Position numbers and translations under genes: made by a program. Source: Chloroflexota bacterium (GTDB lineage: Bacteria > Chloroflexota > Anaerolineae > UBA1429). Taken from it: DNA of 7,434 nt. Below the pieces are notes generated by a model. The model did not search any database. It worked only from the letters and a program-made list of their open reading frames with translations, and was not told the DNA's origin. Location: NCBI GenBank assembly GCA_012513595.1, contig JAAZBY010000474.1, forward strand, positions 1-7,434, in the 5' to 3' direction. This document shows, piece by piece, positions 1 to 6,036 of this stretch (within the stretch, counting starts at the first letter, position 1; every line of letters begins with the position of its first letter).

Positions 1-243
1 CAGGCGGACGGTGCCAATGGCCCGGTCGTCGAGGTCGATCACCCATCCGTAGGGCTCGGCAGCGGCCCGCTGCGACCAGGCGATGGCCTCTTTCTCGGTC
101 ATTTGGGAGGGGCCGCCCGAGCTGCCACCGCACATGCGCGTCAGCTCGGCGCTGCGCCCGGAGAGCTGCCGGTCGGCGGCGTCAGACGGGCGCGCGGCGC
201 GCAGCAGGATCGGTGGCCAGGAGAGGGTGGGTAGAGGTGTCAT
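1..243 (-). CDS. GNAT-family N-acetyltransferase, N-terminal part (runs off the left edge)
   Basis: The first 81 codons of a minus-strand gene are visible, from ATG at 243 to the window edge, with no stop. The protein opens with a short lead and then I-L-L-R-A-A-R-P-S-D-A, the usual first strand and helix of RimJ/RimL-like acetyltransferases. Around residues 66-81 it reads G-W-V-I-D-L-D-D-R-A-I-G-T-V-R-L, which fits strands 2 and 3 of the fold. The acetyl-CoA binding loop would lie beyond the edge, so activity and substrate (an amino group of a protein or small molecule) cannot be judged. GAGAGG lies seven bases before the ATG and supports this start. The gene follows the transglutaminase-like gene on the same strand after 64 bases and may be cotranscribed with it. 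The family call is inferred from pattern only. Confidence 0.75.
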   Translation of the reverse strand, partial: MTPLPTLSWPPILLRAARPSDAADRQLSGRSAELTRMCGGSSGGPSQMTEKEAIAWSQRAAAEPYGWVIDLDDRAIGTVRL

Positions 244-307
244 GGCGATGCCTCTCTGAACTCGTCAGTGGGTGGCGGTGAGAGGAGCGTTTGTCTGGCT
301 CGCCCGC

Positions 308-1711
308 CTAGAAACCGGCGCGGCCCAGGACGATGGGGATGTTCAGCCGCTCGGTCTGGTCAGCCGGATCAACCCCCGTGGCCATGCGCATGGTCACCGT
401 CACGGTGTGCGGCGTCGCGCTCGGGTCGGCCGGCTCGGGGTGGATCTGCAGCGTGCCCACGTGGGTGCCGGCGCCTGCGAGGCGGCCGTCAACCTGCACC
501 GCGGCGCTGCCCGGAGCGGTCCCCGAGCTCTCGAGCGGCACCAACCAGTCGACCTGCGATTCGATGTGCCAGCCGGCGGGCACGGCCGCAGAGGATGAGA
601 CGTCCACCGAGATGGTGCGCTGCGGAGCCGCCGGGCTAAGGTTCACCGCGATGTCCGTCGGCGAAACCGTCAAGCGCACGGCCTCCGGCGCCACGATCGA
701 CGCGGCAAACAGCGGGATGCCAGAGGCGCTGGCGTAGCCCGTGGAGACGCTCCGCACATAGCCCGCATCGCGCGTGTCGAGCGTCCCGGAGTACTCGCCG
801 CGCTGGATACTGGTGCCCTCCTTGCCGCACTGATCGAGGACGCCAAGGAGGTGAGCCGTGTCCACAAAGTTGGCGGAGGCCTGCGGGTCCGAAGCGACCC
901 AGCCCGCGTCGGGGTAGTATACCTCGACCCACATATGCCGGCCACCTTCGGGAGGTGAACCCCAGCCTTCCCAGGGGGCCACGCAGCCGTACTGCCCGCG
1001 CGCGGGGATCCCGGCGGCGCGGAGCAGGGCCGTAGCGAGGTTAGCAAAGCCCACGCAGTAGGAGCGGCCCGTCTGGAGGGCGCTCGAGGCATCGCGAGGG
1101 CCGGAGACGTCGTAGACCAGGTGCCCGCGGACGTAGGCCATAACGTTCTCAACCGCCTGCGCCTGCGTGGCGCTGCCACTCGTGAGCGAGGCGGCCAGGG
1201 CCACGATGGCAGGGTCGTCTGTCTGGATCAGGCCGGGCCGCCCAACGAGAGCCTCGGAGGCCTCCGCAGGCAGCGCGCTGGCGTCAACTGGGAAGGGCGC
1301 TGCGCTGGCTAGGCTGCGGTCGCTGATGATCTCAATCTCCACGCGGTCGGGGGCGCGGCTGACTACCGTCTGCCGGTAGTTGGCGCTGGCATAGTCCTCG
1401 ACGCCCGTCACGCCGGCCGGGTTGGCGACCACCACGCGCGATCGCAGGACACCGGTGAACACCTGAATGGTAACGGTGCCTGCCGAGGCCTGCTCAGAGC
1501 TCAGGGCAGCGCGGTACGCCCCGGAGCGGTTGAGTGAGAATGCTACGGCGCCCCCGGGCCAGGCGGCCACGCGCGCCGAGGCTTCGGCGCCCACGGGAGG
1601 GCGCGCCGCGGCCAGGGCTTGGGCGGGCGCCAGTGCCGCCGTGATGGCTAGGAGCAGCGCCGCAACGACGCGAGCCCGTCGCCAAGTGTGGATGGTAGGA
1701 CGGTCGATCAA
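308..1711 (-). CDS. Secreted transglutaminase-like protein with BACON-like C-terminal domain
   Basis: 467 residues from a TTG start, with GGAG 11 bases upstream and an in-frame TAG 21 bases upstream, so no earlier start is possible. Residues 1-35 form a Sec signal peptide: R-R-A-R, a hydrophobic run, then A-L-A. The transglutaminase-like core spans about 180-290 and has the Cys-His-Asp triad: C219 in S-Y-C-V-G-F, H259 in R-H-M-W-V-E and D275 in A-S-D-P. Such domains act as cysteine proteases, amidases or crosslinkers, and the substrate here is unknown. Residues 345-443 look like a BACON/Ig-type beta domain, with D-W-L at 388-390 and G-T-H-V-G-T-L at 415-421. The protein ends in a hydrophobic I-P-I-V-L-G-R tail. 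It is probably exported and surface-linked. The fold is well supported; the cell function is not. Confidence 0.88.
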   Translation of the reverse strand: MIDRPTIHTWRRARVVAALLLAITAALAPAQALAAARPPVGAEASARVAAWPGGAVAFSLNRSGAYRAALSSEQASAGTVTIQVFTGVLRSRVVVANPAGVTGVEDYASANYRQTVVSRAPDRVEIEIISDRSLASAAPFPVDASALPAEASEALVGRPGLIQTDDPAIVALAASLTSGSATQAQAVENVMAYVRGHLVYDVSGPRDASSALQTGRSYCVGFANLATALLRAAGIPARGQYGCVAPWEGWGSPPEGGRHMWVEVYYPDAGWVASDPQASANFVDTAHLLGVLDQCGKEGTSIQRGEYSGTLDTRDAGYVRSVSTGYASASGIPLFAASIVAPEAVRLTVSPTDIAVNLSPAAPQRTISVDVSSSAAVPAGWHIESQVDWLVPLESSGTAPGSAAVQVDGRLAGAGTHVGTLQIHPEPADPSATPHTVTVTMRMATGVDPADQTERLNIPIVLGRAGF

Positions 1712-2106
1712 GACGTATCCCGCTCCGTTCTAGTTCTTGGGTAGAGCACCTGTGGGAGCACCGCCCCCATGGTAGTAGGATTGGATGGCGCCCGGCATTA
1801 AGCCTGCGTGAAGGCAGCATTAGATCCCAGTGAATGCGACGGCCGTACGAGGAGGCCCGGGACACCGGACGGACGTGCTACAGGTCCCGAAGCCACGATG
1901 CTGCTGCGCTGCCGGGGAACAGAGCGAGTGACTGAACGAGGCCGCACTATCGTGAGGTGCGCGAAGCCCGCCACCGACGGGTGGCGGGCCTAGGCCGCGC
2001 CGCATTCGTTTCGCACTGCTCGGCGGGGTGGCCCGGCTGCCGCGGCCGCGCCCGGGCGGCTGAGACGGCCGTGGCTGACCACACCTCAGAACAGTGGAGA
2101 CTGTCG
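1712..2106. other. Intergenic spacer of about 395 bases with no convincing gene
   Basis: This stretch lies between the transglutaminase-like gene and the small lysine-rich gene. Short open frames occur on both strands but lack ribosome binding sites and recognisable content. I see no tRNA or repeat. It holds one perfect GC-rich hairpin (listed separately). On the minus strand a TCTAAT sits upstream of the transglutaminase start and could be a -10 box, but no good -35 lies at the right distance, so I do not call a promoter. Confidence 0.5.
1966..1989 (-). terminator. Perfect 10-bp GC-rich hairpin, possible terminator
   Basis: The arms GCCCGCCACC and GGTGGCGGGC pair without mismatch around a four-base loop. 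The hairpin lies 118 bases downstream of the stop of the small lysine-rich gene and upstream of the transglutaminase-like gene. On the minus strand only TT follows the stem, and on the plus strand no T run follows. A classic intrinsic terminator is therefore not proven. It may still end transcription in a high-GC genome or protect a 3' end. Confidence 0.4.
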
Positions 2107-2229
2107 CTACTTGCCCTTGCTGGGCTTCTTGGCCGGCGCCTTGATCGGCGCTTCGGGCTCGGGCGACGCGACAGGAGCCTTCTTCTTGGGCGTCTTTTTG
2201 TCCTTCTTGGCAGGTTTCTTGTCTGGCAT
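2107..2229 (-). CDS. Small lysine-rich protein, 40 residues
   Basis: A short gene with very strong initiation signals: AAGGAGGGG just upstream of ATG at 2229, and a TAG stop at 2107-2109. The protein has 14 lysines in 40 residues, many in K-K or K-K-K runs (residues 4-5, 8-9, 11-12, 15-17, 34-35), with alanine and proline between them. One short acidic patch, P-E-P-E, sits at residues 23-26. There is no signal peptide, membrane segment or cysteine. The composition is like that of lysine-rich histone-H1-like tails or RNA/DNA-binding tails, so nucleic-acid binding is plausible but only inferred. It has its own sigma70-type promoter about 200 bases upstream and therefore seems independent of the enzyme gene before it. 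I do not recognise a named family. Low sequence complexity would make it easy for gene finders to miss. Confidence 0.8.
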   Translation of the reverse strand: MPDKKPAKKDKKTPKKKAPVASPEPEAPIKAPAKKPSKGK

Positions 2230-2314
2230 AGTGCCCCTCCTTGGCTACATGGAGTCTGGGTCCGGTCGGGAGTCAACTCCGGAGGCTCTTGGCACCAGCC
2301 GTGCCCACCAACTC

Positions 2315-2357
2315 GCACACCTCCAGAAGCACCAGCGATCACCTCTGGTGTGTGTGC
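2315..2357 (-). other. Imperfect hairpin in the leader of the lysine-rich gene
   Basis: In the predicted minus-strand transcript, GCACAC pairs with GTGTGC, and inside them CCAGAG pairs with TTCTGG (one G-U pair), separated by a 3/2 internal loop. The terminal loop is 14 bases. It falls in the middle of a leader of about 185 bases between the predicted transcription start and the start codon. It matches no riboswitch I know and could be chance. Confidence 0.25.
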
Positions 2358-2421
2358 CGCCCGAGTCGGCTTCTCCGATTGGGGATGGCTACGTGCTCCG
2401 AGGCGCCAGCCATCGAAGGCG

Positions 2422-2449
2422 ATGATAGCACCATTACCGCAAATGTCAA
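2422..2449 (-). promoter_or_regulatory. Sigma70-type promoter for the lysine-rich gene
   Basis: On the minus strand a perfect -35 box TTGACA (2449-2444) is followed by 16 bases and the -10 box TATCAT (2427-2422, five of six matches). Transcription would start near 2415, giving a leader of about 185 bases before the lysine-rich gene. The promoter lies just past the stop codon of the racemase-like gene at 2478, so it can only serve genes to its left. Confidence 0.65.
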
Positions 2450-2477
2450 TAACGAGTCACCTAGATCGCCATCGCCG

Positions 2478-3521
2478 CTACCAGGACAAGCCCGGTCCCT
2501 GCGGCAACAGGACGCAGCCATCCTCAAGGCGCATCGCGGAGCCGGGGCCGATCAACCCCGTCTCGGCATAGATCGCCGTGGGCGCGCAAGCCATTACGCT
2601 TAGGTGGGCGGCGTTGGAGCCATGTGAGGCATAGGGCCGGCGGAAGGCCTCCGCCATGGCGGCGATCTCCAGCAGCGCCGTTGGGCCACCCATGCGGCGC
2701 AGGTCCGGCTGGACGATGTCTACCGCGTCGCGCCGGAGGAACCGGGCGAACTCTTGCGTCGAGTAGAGGTTCTCGCCGGCGGCCACCGGGATGTCGAGGC
2801 TGGCGGCCAGCTCGGCGTACCCGTCGATGTCGTCGGCCGGCAGAGGTTCTTCCCACCAGGCGAGACCCAGATCCTGAAAGGCGCGACCCCGGCGGATCGC
2901 TTCCGCCGTCGTCAGCGACTGGTTGGCGTCGACCATCAGACGTGTCTCGGCGCCGACGGCCTGGCGCACGACCTCGATGCGACGGAGGTCCTCCGCCAGG
3001 GTCGGAAAGCCCACCTTGACCTTGACCGCCGTGAAGCCCTGGGCGACGGCCTTGGCGCAGACGGCCTGCACTTCCTCGTCCGAGTAGTTCAGCCAGCCCA
3101 CCATGGCGTAGGCAGGGATGCGGTCGTGGATGGCGCCCCACAGCGCCCAACAGGGAACCCCCAGCGACTTGCCCAGGCAGTCCCACAGGGCGGTGTCTAC
3201 CGCGGAGATGCCAAAGGCGGTCAGCCCGCCGCTGCCGTGGTACTCGGTCTCACGCAGCATGGCGCGGTGCGTCCCGCGTACCTGGGTGGGGTCGGTCCCC
3301 ACGACGATAGGGCGCAGCTCGTGGGTGATGATGCCGGCCAGGGCGCGGGGGGCGCCGGCGATACGGCCAAAGCTGGCCTCGCCCCGCCCCGTCAGGCCGG
3401 TGTCGGTGGTCACGACGACCTCGACGGAGCCCGTCTGCGGCAGCGACTGGAGCGCATCGCGGATGGGGCGAAGGTTGGGCGGGCACTGGTGGACGGTGAC
3501 CTCCAGGTCTATCACGCGCAT
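2478..3521 (-). CDS. Mandelate racemase/muconate lactonizing enzyme family protein (enolase superfamily)
   Basis: 347 residues from ATG at 3521, preceded by GAGGAG nine bases away; the open frame continues upstream but without such a site. Residues 1-130 form the capping domain and 135-325 the TIM barrel. Metal ligands are D198 (V-D-A-N), E224 (E-E-P) and E250 (A-G-E-N). The general bases are K169 in the K-V-K motif and the D273/H300 dyad, with E320 as probable electrophile. Each sits exactly three residues after its equivalent in Pseudomonas mandelate racemase (Lys166, Asp195, Glu221, Glu247, Asp270, His297, Glu317). This places it in the racemase subgroup, whose members mostly dehydrate or epimerise sugar acids by alpha-proton abstraction. 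The substrate cannot be read from sequence. The protein stops soon after G-P-G-L, where many relatives continue for 10-25 residues. It is transcribed divergently from the gene at 3750. Confidence 0.92.
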   Translation of the reverse strand: MRVIDLEVTVHQCPPNLRPIRDALQSLPQTGSVEVVVTTDTGLTGRGEASFGRIAGAPRALAGIITHELRPIVVGTDPTQVRGTHRAMLRETEYHGSGGLTAFGISAVDTALWDCLGKSLGVPCWALWGAIHDRIPAYAMVGWLNYSDEEVQAVCAKAVAQGFTAVKVKVGFPTLAEDLRRIEVVRQAVGAETRLMVDANQSLTTAEAIRRGRAFQDLGLAWWEEPLPADDIDGYAELAASLDIPVAAGENLYSTQEFARFLRRDAVDIVQPDLRRMGGPTALLEIAAMAEAFRRPYASHGSNAAHLSVMACAPTAIYAETGLIGPGSAMRLEDGCVLLPQGPGLSW

Positions 3522-3574
3522 GGTGCTCTTCTCCTCAACGGTTCGATCGGCGGCGGCGCAGACTGCCCTAGGGA

Positions 3575-3596
3575 CCGTCCCGTCGCGGCAGGACGG
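3575..3596. promoter_or_regulatory. Inverted repeat downstream of the racemase-like gene promoter
   Basis: CCGTCC and GGACGG form a 6-bp inverted repeat around 10 bases. They lie between the predicted transcription start (about 3612) and the start codon of the racemase-like gene. A second small repeat, GCCAG-N5-CTGGC (3604-3618), abuts the -10 box. Either could be an operator for a sugar-acid regulator, or simply GC-rich chance. No regulator gene is in the window. Confidence 0.25.
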
Positions 3597-3618
3597 CACT
3601 GTGGCCAGCAGCCCTGGC

Positions 3619-3647
3619 ATTGTAGGGTCGCAACGGCGGTCCCGCAA
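3619..3647 (-). promoter_or_regulatory. Candidate promoter for the racemase-like gene
   Basis: On the minus strand TTGCGG (3647-3642) is followed by 17 bases and TACAAT (3624-3619). The -10 box matches five of six consensus bases and the -35 only three. The spacing is ideal, and the same -10 hexamer occurs in two other promoters here. Transcription would start near 3612, leaving a leader of about 90 bases. Confidence 0.5.
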
Positions 3648-3671
3648 TCGTGGGAGGGTGCTTGGGTCGCT

Positions 3672-3700
3672 TTGGCCCCCGATGGGTGGTTCGCTACAAT
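3672..3700 (+). promoter_or_regulatory. Candidate promoter for the unrecognised 147-residue gene
   Basis: TTGGCC (3672-3677), 17 bases, then TACAAT (3695-3700). The -35 matches four of six and the -10 five of six consensus bases. The start would be near 3707, about 43 bases before the GTG at 3750. Together with the minus-strand promoter at 3619-3647 it forms a compact divergent control region. Confidence 0.55.
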
Positions 3701-3749
3701 ACGCGCGTTCTGCCGCTTGAGAACGCCGCCACGCGAGGAGGGACAGCAG

Positions 3750-4193
3750 GTGCTCTCAGCCAGGCCCGACACGAGCGGCCCCAACCGCTACGAGGACGAC
3801 ATCCTGCTCCACTGTGCGCTGCGCTTTGACGGGAAGGCCTACCTGCGCGACACGGCCTTCGACCCCGCGCCCCTGCTGGCCACCTACATCGCGAGCGGGG
3901 ACTGGCCGGAAGACGTCGAGGACCTCCACCTGCTGGCGGCCTTTCATGTCTTGCAGCGCCGACTGACTGCCTGGGGCGCCCCGCCGACGCCGCGAGACGG
4001 CAAGGCGTGGTACGTCTTCCGGGCGCTCTTTTTCGAAGTGGCGACGCTCGACGTCCCGCCGCGTTACCGCTCGGCGAGGGGCTGGGCGCTCTGGCTGGAG
4101 CGCTACGCGCCCAGGATCGCCGGGCTGCTAGCCCACGTGCAGGCCATTCACGAGAGCACCCACTACCGTGAGGAGGCCCTGGGGATCCTCTGA
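3750..4193 (+). CDS. Conserved-looking hypothetical protein, 147 residues
   Basis: GTG start with GAGGAGG eight bases upstream. The open frame extends far to the left, but only as the antisense shadow of the racemase-like gene, so 3750 is the real start. The protein is soluble, with no signal peptide or membrane segment. It is rich in aromatic residues and histidines: R-Y-E-D-D at 13-17, H21, D-W-P-E-D at 51-55, H60, H66, and a W-Y-V-F-R-A-L-F-F-E stretch at 87-96. The C-terminal half is predicted to be mostly helical (W-A-L-W-L-E-R-Y at 112-119, then H-V-Q-A-I-H-E). I do not recognise the family and give no function. It has its own promoter and lies 127 bases before the hydrogenase-like gene, which also has its own, so a functional link is not implied. 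Confidence 0.82.
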   Translation: MLSARPDTSGPNRYEDDILLHCALRFDGKAYLRDTAFDPAPLLATYIASGDWPEDVEDLHLLAAFHVLQRRLTAWGAPPTPRDGKAWYVFRALFFEVATLDVPPRYRSARGWALWLERYAPRIAGLLAHVQAIHESTHYREEALGIL

Positions 4194-4219
4194 GGCAGGG
4201 CCGAGCGCCTCTGCCGAGG
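4187..4219 (+). terminator. Weak terminator-like hairpin over the stop codon of the 147-residue gene
   Basis: CCTC and GAGG plus GGCAG and CTGCC pair across a 12-base loop, with a three-base bulge that contains the stop codon. No T run follows. It could reduce read-through into the hydrogenase-like gene, but support is thin. Confidence 0.25.
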
Positions 4220-4230
4220 GGACCGGAACT

Positions 4231-4248
4231 TTGTGCAATCTGGCACGA
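4231..4248. promoter_or_regulatory. Rex-like or CRP/FNR-like palindrome upstream of the hydrogenase-like gene
   Basis: TTGTGC, six bases, then GCACGA: the two halves are inverted copies with one mismatch. The outer bases agree with the redox-repressor Rex consensus (TTGTGAA-N4-TTCACAA) at 10 of 14 fixed positions. The TGTG-N8-CAC core also fits CRP/FNR-family sites (TGTGA-N6-TCACA). It ends five bases before the -35 box at 4254 and is centred about 50 bases before the predicted transcription start. Control by NADH/NAD+ or another redox signal would suit the gene, but the regulator is not in the window. Confidence 0.45.
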
Positions 4249-4253
4249 TCAGT

Positions 4254-4282
4254 TTGACACCGCGGAACCTCCCGAGTACAAT
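4254..4282 (+). promoter_or_regulatory. Strong sigma70-type promoter for the hydrogenase-phosphatase operon
   Basis: TTGACA (perfect -35, 4254-4259), exactly 17 bases, then TACAAT (4277-4282). It is the best promoter in the window. Transcription would begin near 4289. The in-frame TTG at 4282 and GTG at 4285 therefore fall at or before the start of the transcript and cannot be the start codon. This leaves ATG 4309 or, preferred, ATG 4321. Confidence 0.75.
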
Positions 4283-4320
4283 TGGTGAGCAAAAGGATCA
4301 AGTATTACATGGGGAGCGCT

Positions 4321-6036
4321 ATGAGCGAGTGGGTGATCAGCACGAACCGGGCGCGCTGCCGAGACTGTTACCGCTGCGTGCGCACCTGCCCGGTAAAGGC
4401 CGTCAAGGTGCGCAACGGCCAGGCCCAGATCGTGGCGGAGCTCTGCACGGCCTGCGGCAGCTGCGTGCTGGCCTGCCCGCAGGAGGCCAAGGTCGAGCGA
4501 GACGATCGCCCCCTGATCCGCGAGGCCCTGGCCCAGGGCCGCACGGTGGTGGCCAGCGTGGCGCCCTCGGCCCCTGCCTTTTTCCGCATGACCCGCTTCA
4601 GCCAGATGGCAGAGGCGCTGCGGTCGCTGGGCTTTGCCGCAGCCGGCGAGACCGCCTTCGGGGCGGAGATGGTCGGCATCGCCCATCGCGAACTGGTGGA
4701 CGCCGATCCCGGCAGGTGGCCGGTGATCACCTCTTCGTGCCCGGTGGTGGTCAACCTTATCGAAAAGTACTACCCCGATCTGATCCCGCATCTGGCGTCG
4801 ATCGTCTCCCCCATGCTGGCCCACGGGCGCTGGCTGCGCAAGGCGTACGGAGACGATGCCTTCATCGTCTTTATCGGTCCCTGTATTGCCAAGAAGGAAG
4901 AGATCCACCGCAACGGGGCCAGCGGGACGATCGACGCGGCGCTGAACTTTCGCGAGCTGCGCGAGTGGCTGCAGGATGAGGGTCAGCCCTTCCCGGAGGA
5001 GGAGCCCCCCGACGAGGCCGTGCCACGGGCTGCTGCGCGCCTGTTCCCCATCGAGGGGGGGCTGGTGGGCACCGCCAACATGGATACGGACATTCTCACC
5101 AGCCACATCGTCACGACCTCGGGCCTGGAGGCCTGCGAGGACGTTCTACGCGGCATCCGGGCGGGGGCGCTGTCAGCCTGCATGGTGGAACTGATGGCCT
5201 GCGAGGGGGGCTGCATCAACGGCCCGGCCATGGCCGGCCTTGGCACGGTCTTTGCTGCCCGGCAGCGGGTCATCGAGTACGCTACGCGTCGCCAGGCGGA
5301 ACCACTGCCCAGCCGAGACGAGTGGCCGGACCTCTCCTGTACCTACATGGATCGCAGCGTCAGCCTGCCCGAGTTCTCCGAGGACGAGATCACCGAGATG
5401 CTGCACCGCGTGGACAAGTTCACGCCCCAGGACGAGCTGAACTGCGGTGCCTGCGGCTACCCCACCTGCCGCGAGAAGGCCGTGGCCACCCTGCGCGGGA
5501 TGGCCGAACCGACCATGTGCATCCCGTACATGCGCCGCCGCGCCGAGTCGCTCAGGCAGGTGGTCATGGAGGTCACGCCCAACGCCGTTATCGTCGTCGA
5601 CACCCGCCTGTACGTGCAGGACATGTCCCCGTCGGCGGAAAAGATGCTCAACGTCCACCTGCAGGAGGCGCAGGGACGCCCTCTGGAGACCTGCATGCCG
5701 GCCATCGAGGGGTTTGCTCGCGTGCGCAACGGCGGGCTGCCCGTTCTGAACGAGGTCGTGCGCCTGCGGCCGGACCTGGTGATCGACCAGACCATCGTTC
5801 CGGTGGAGGGGCAGAACCTGCTGGTGGCCATTCTCCGCGACATCACCGAGCACGAGCGCCAGCAGGAGCAGATCGAGCGCATCCGCCGCGAGACCCTGGC
5901 GCACTCGCAGGCCGTGGTCAAGAACCAGATGCGCGTCGCCCACGAGATCGCCCAACTCCTTGGTGAGACCACTGCTGAGGCGCGCATGGCGCTCCTGCAG
6001 CTGGGCGAGCTCCTGGAAAAGGCGGCCGGCCAGTGA
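4321..6036 (+). CDS. [FeFe]-hydrogenase-like sensor protein with ferredoxin, 4Fe-4S and PAS domains (HfsB-like)
   Basis: 571 residues from ATG 4321. ATG 4309 is an alternative, but the ferredoxin domain begins right after 4321 and GGGGAG precedes it. Two 4Fe-4S clusters are ligated by C13/C16/C19/C23 and C42/C45/C48/C52. The hydrogenase catalytic domain covers about 75-325. Its four H-cluster cysteines are present: C140 (T-S-S-C-P), C188 (G-P-C-I-A-K-K), C294 and C298 (M-A-C-E-G-G-C). The usual proton-shuttle cysteine is S139 and the usual Met before P-C is G186. A further Fe-S motif has C375, C378, C383 and C400. A PAS domain follows (about 408-510), then a charged helix ending in a conserved-looking L-L-G-E-T-T-A-E-A-R segment. 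There is no kinase or DNA-binding domain. The layout matches HfsB-type putative sensory hydrogenases of Clostridia. It probably senses hydrogen or redox state in the cytoplasm and passes the signal to the overlapping phosphatase (inference). Confidence 0.92.
   Translation: MSEWVISTNRARCRDCYRCVRTCPVKAVKVRNGQAQIVAELCTACGSCVLACPQEAKVERDDRPLIREALAQGRTVVASVAPSAPAFFRMTRFSQMAEALRSLGFAAAGETAFGAEMVGIAHRELVDADPGRWPVITSSCPVVVNLIEKYYPDLIPHLASIVSPMLAHGRWLRKAYGDDAFIVFIGPCIAKKEEIHRNGASGTIDAALNFRELREWLQDEGQPFPEEEPPDEAVPRAAARLFPIEGGLVGTANMDTDILTSHIVTTSGLEACEDVLRGIRAGALSACMVELMACEGGCINGPAMAGLGTVFAARQRVIEYATRRQAEPLPSRDEWPDLSCTYMDRSVSLPEFSEDEITEMLHRVDKFTPQDELNCGACGYPTCREKAVATLRGMAEPTMCIPYMRRRAESLRQVVMEVTPNAVIVVDTRLYVQDMSPSAEKMLNVHLQEAQGRPLETCMPAIEGFARVRNGGLPVLNEVVRLRPDLVIDQTIVPVEGQNLLVAILRDITEHERQQEQIERIRRETLAHSQAVVKNQMRVAHEIAQLLGETTAEARMALLQLGELLEKAAGQ

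Noticed and set aside
1808..1993. Small plus-strand open frame in the spacer
   Set aside because: No ribosome binding site, arginine-rich shadow-like composition, and it ends inside the hairpin at 1966-1989.
2450..2490. Frameshift near the end of the racemase-like gene that would restore a longer C-terminus
   Set aside because: The other two frames after G-P-G-L do not give the expected family-like continuation, so a natural short end is simpler.
2754..3749. Long open frame on the plus strand joined upstream of the 147-residue protein
   Set aside because: It is the antisense of the racemase-like gene and arises from GC-rich codon bias. The ribosome binding site and promoter put the real start at 3750.
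4241..4259. Sigma54-type promoter (TGGCAC followed by TTG)
   Set aside because: The distance between the two elements is wrong and the TTGC element is missing; the sigma70 promoter fits far better.
4282..4320. Upstream TTG/GTG starts for the hydrogenase-like gene
   Set aside because: TTG 4282 overlaps the -10 box and GTG 4285 precedes the predicted transcription start. Neither has a ribosome binding site.
4249..5955. Long minus-strand open frames of 285 and 260 codons opposite the hydrogenase-like gene
   Set aside because: They lie antisense to a clearly conserved coding sequence and have no recognisable domains; high GC removes stops in this frame.
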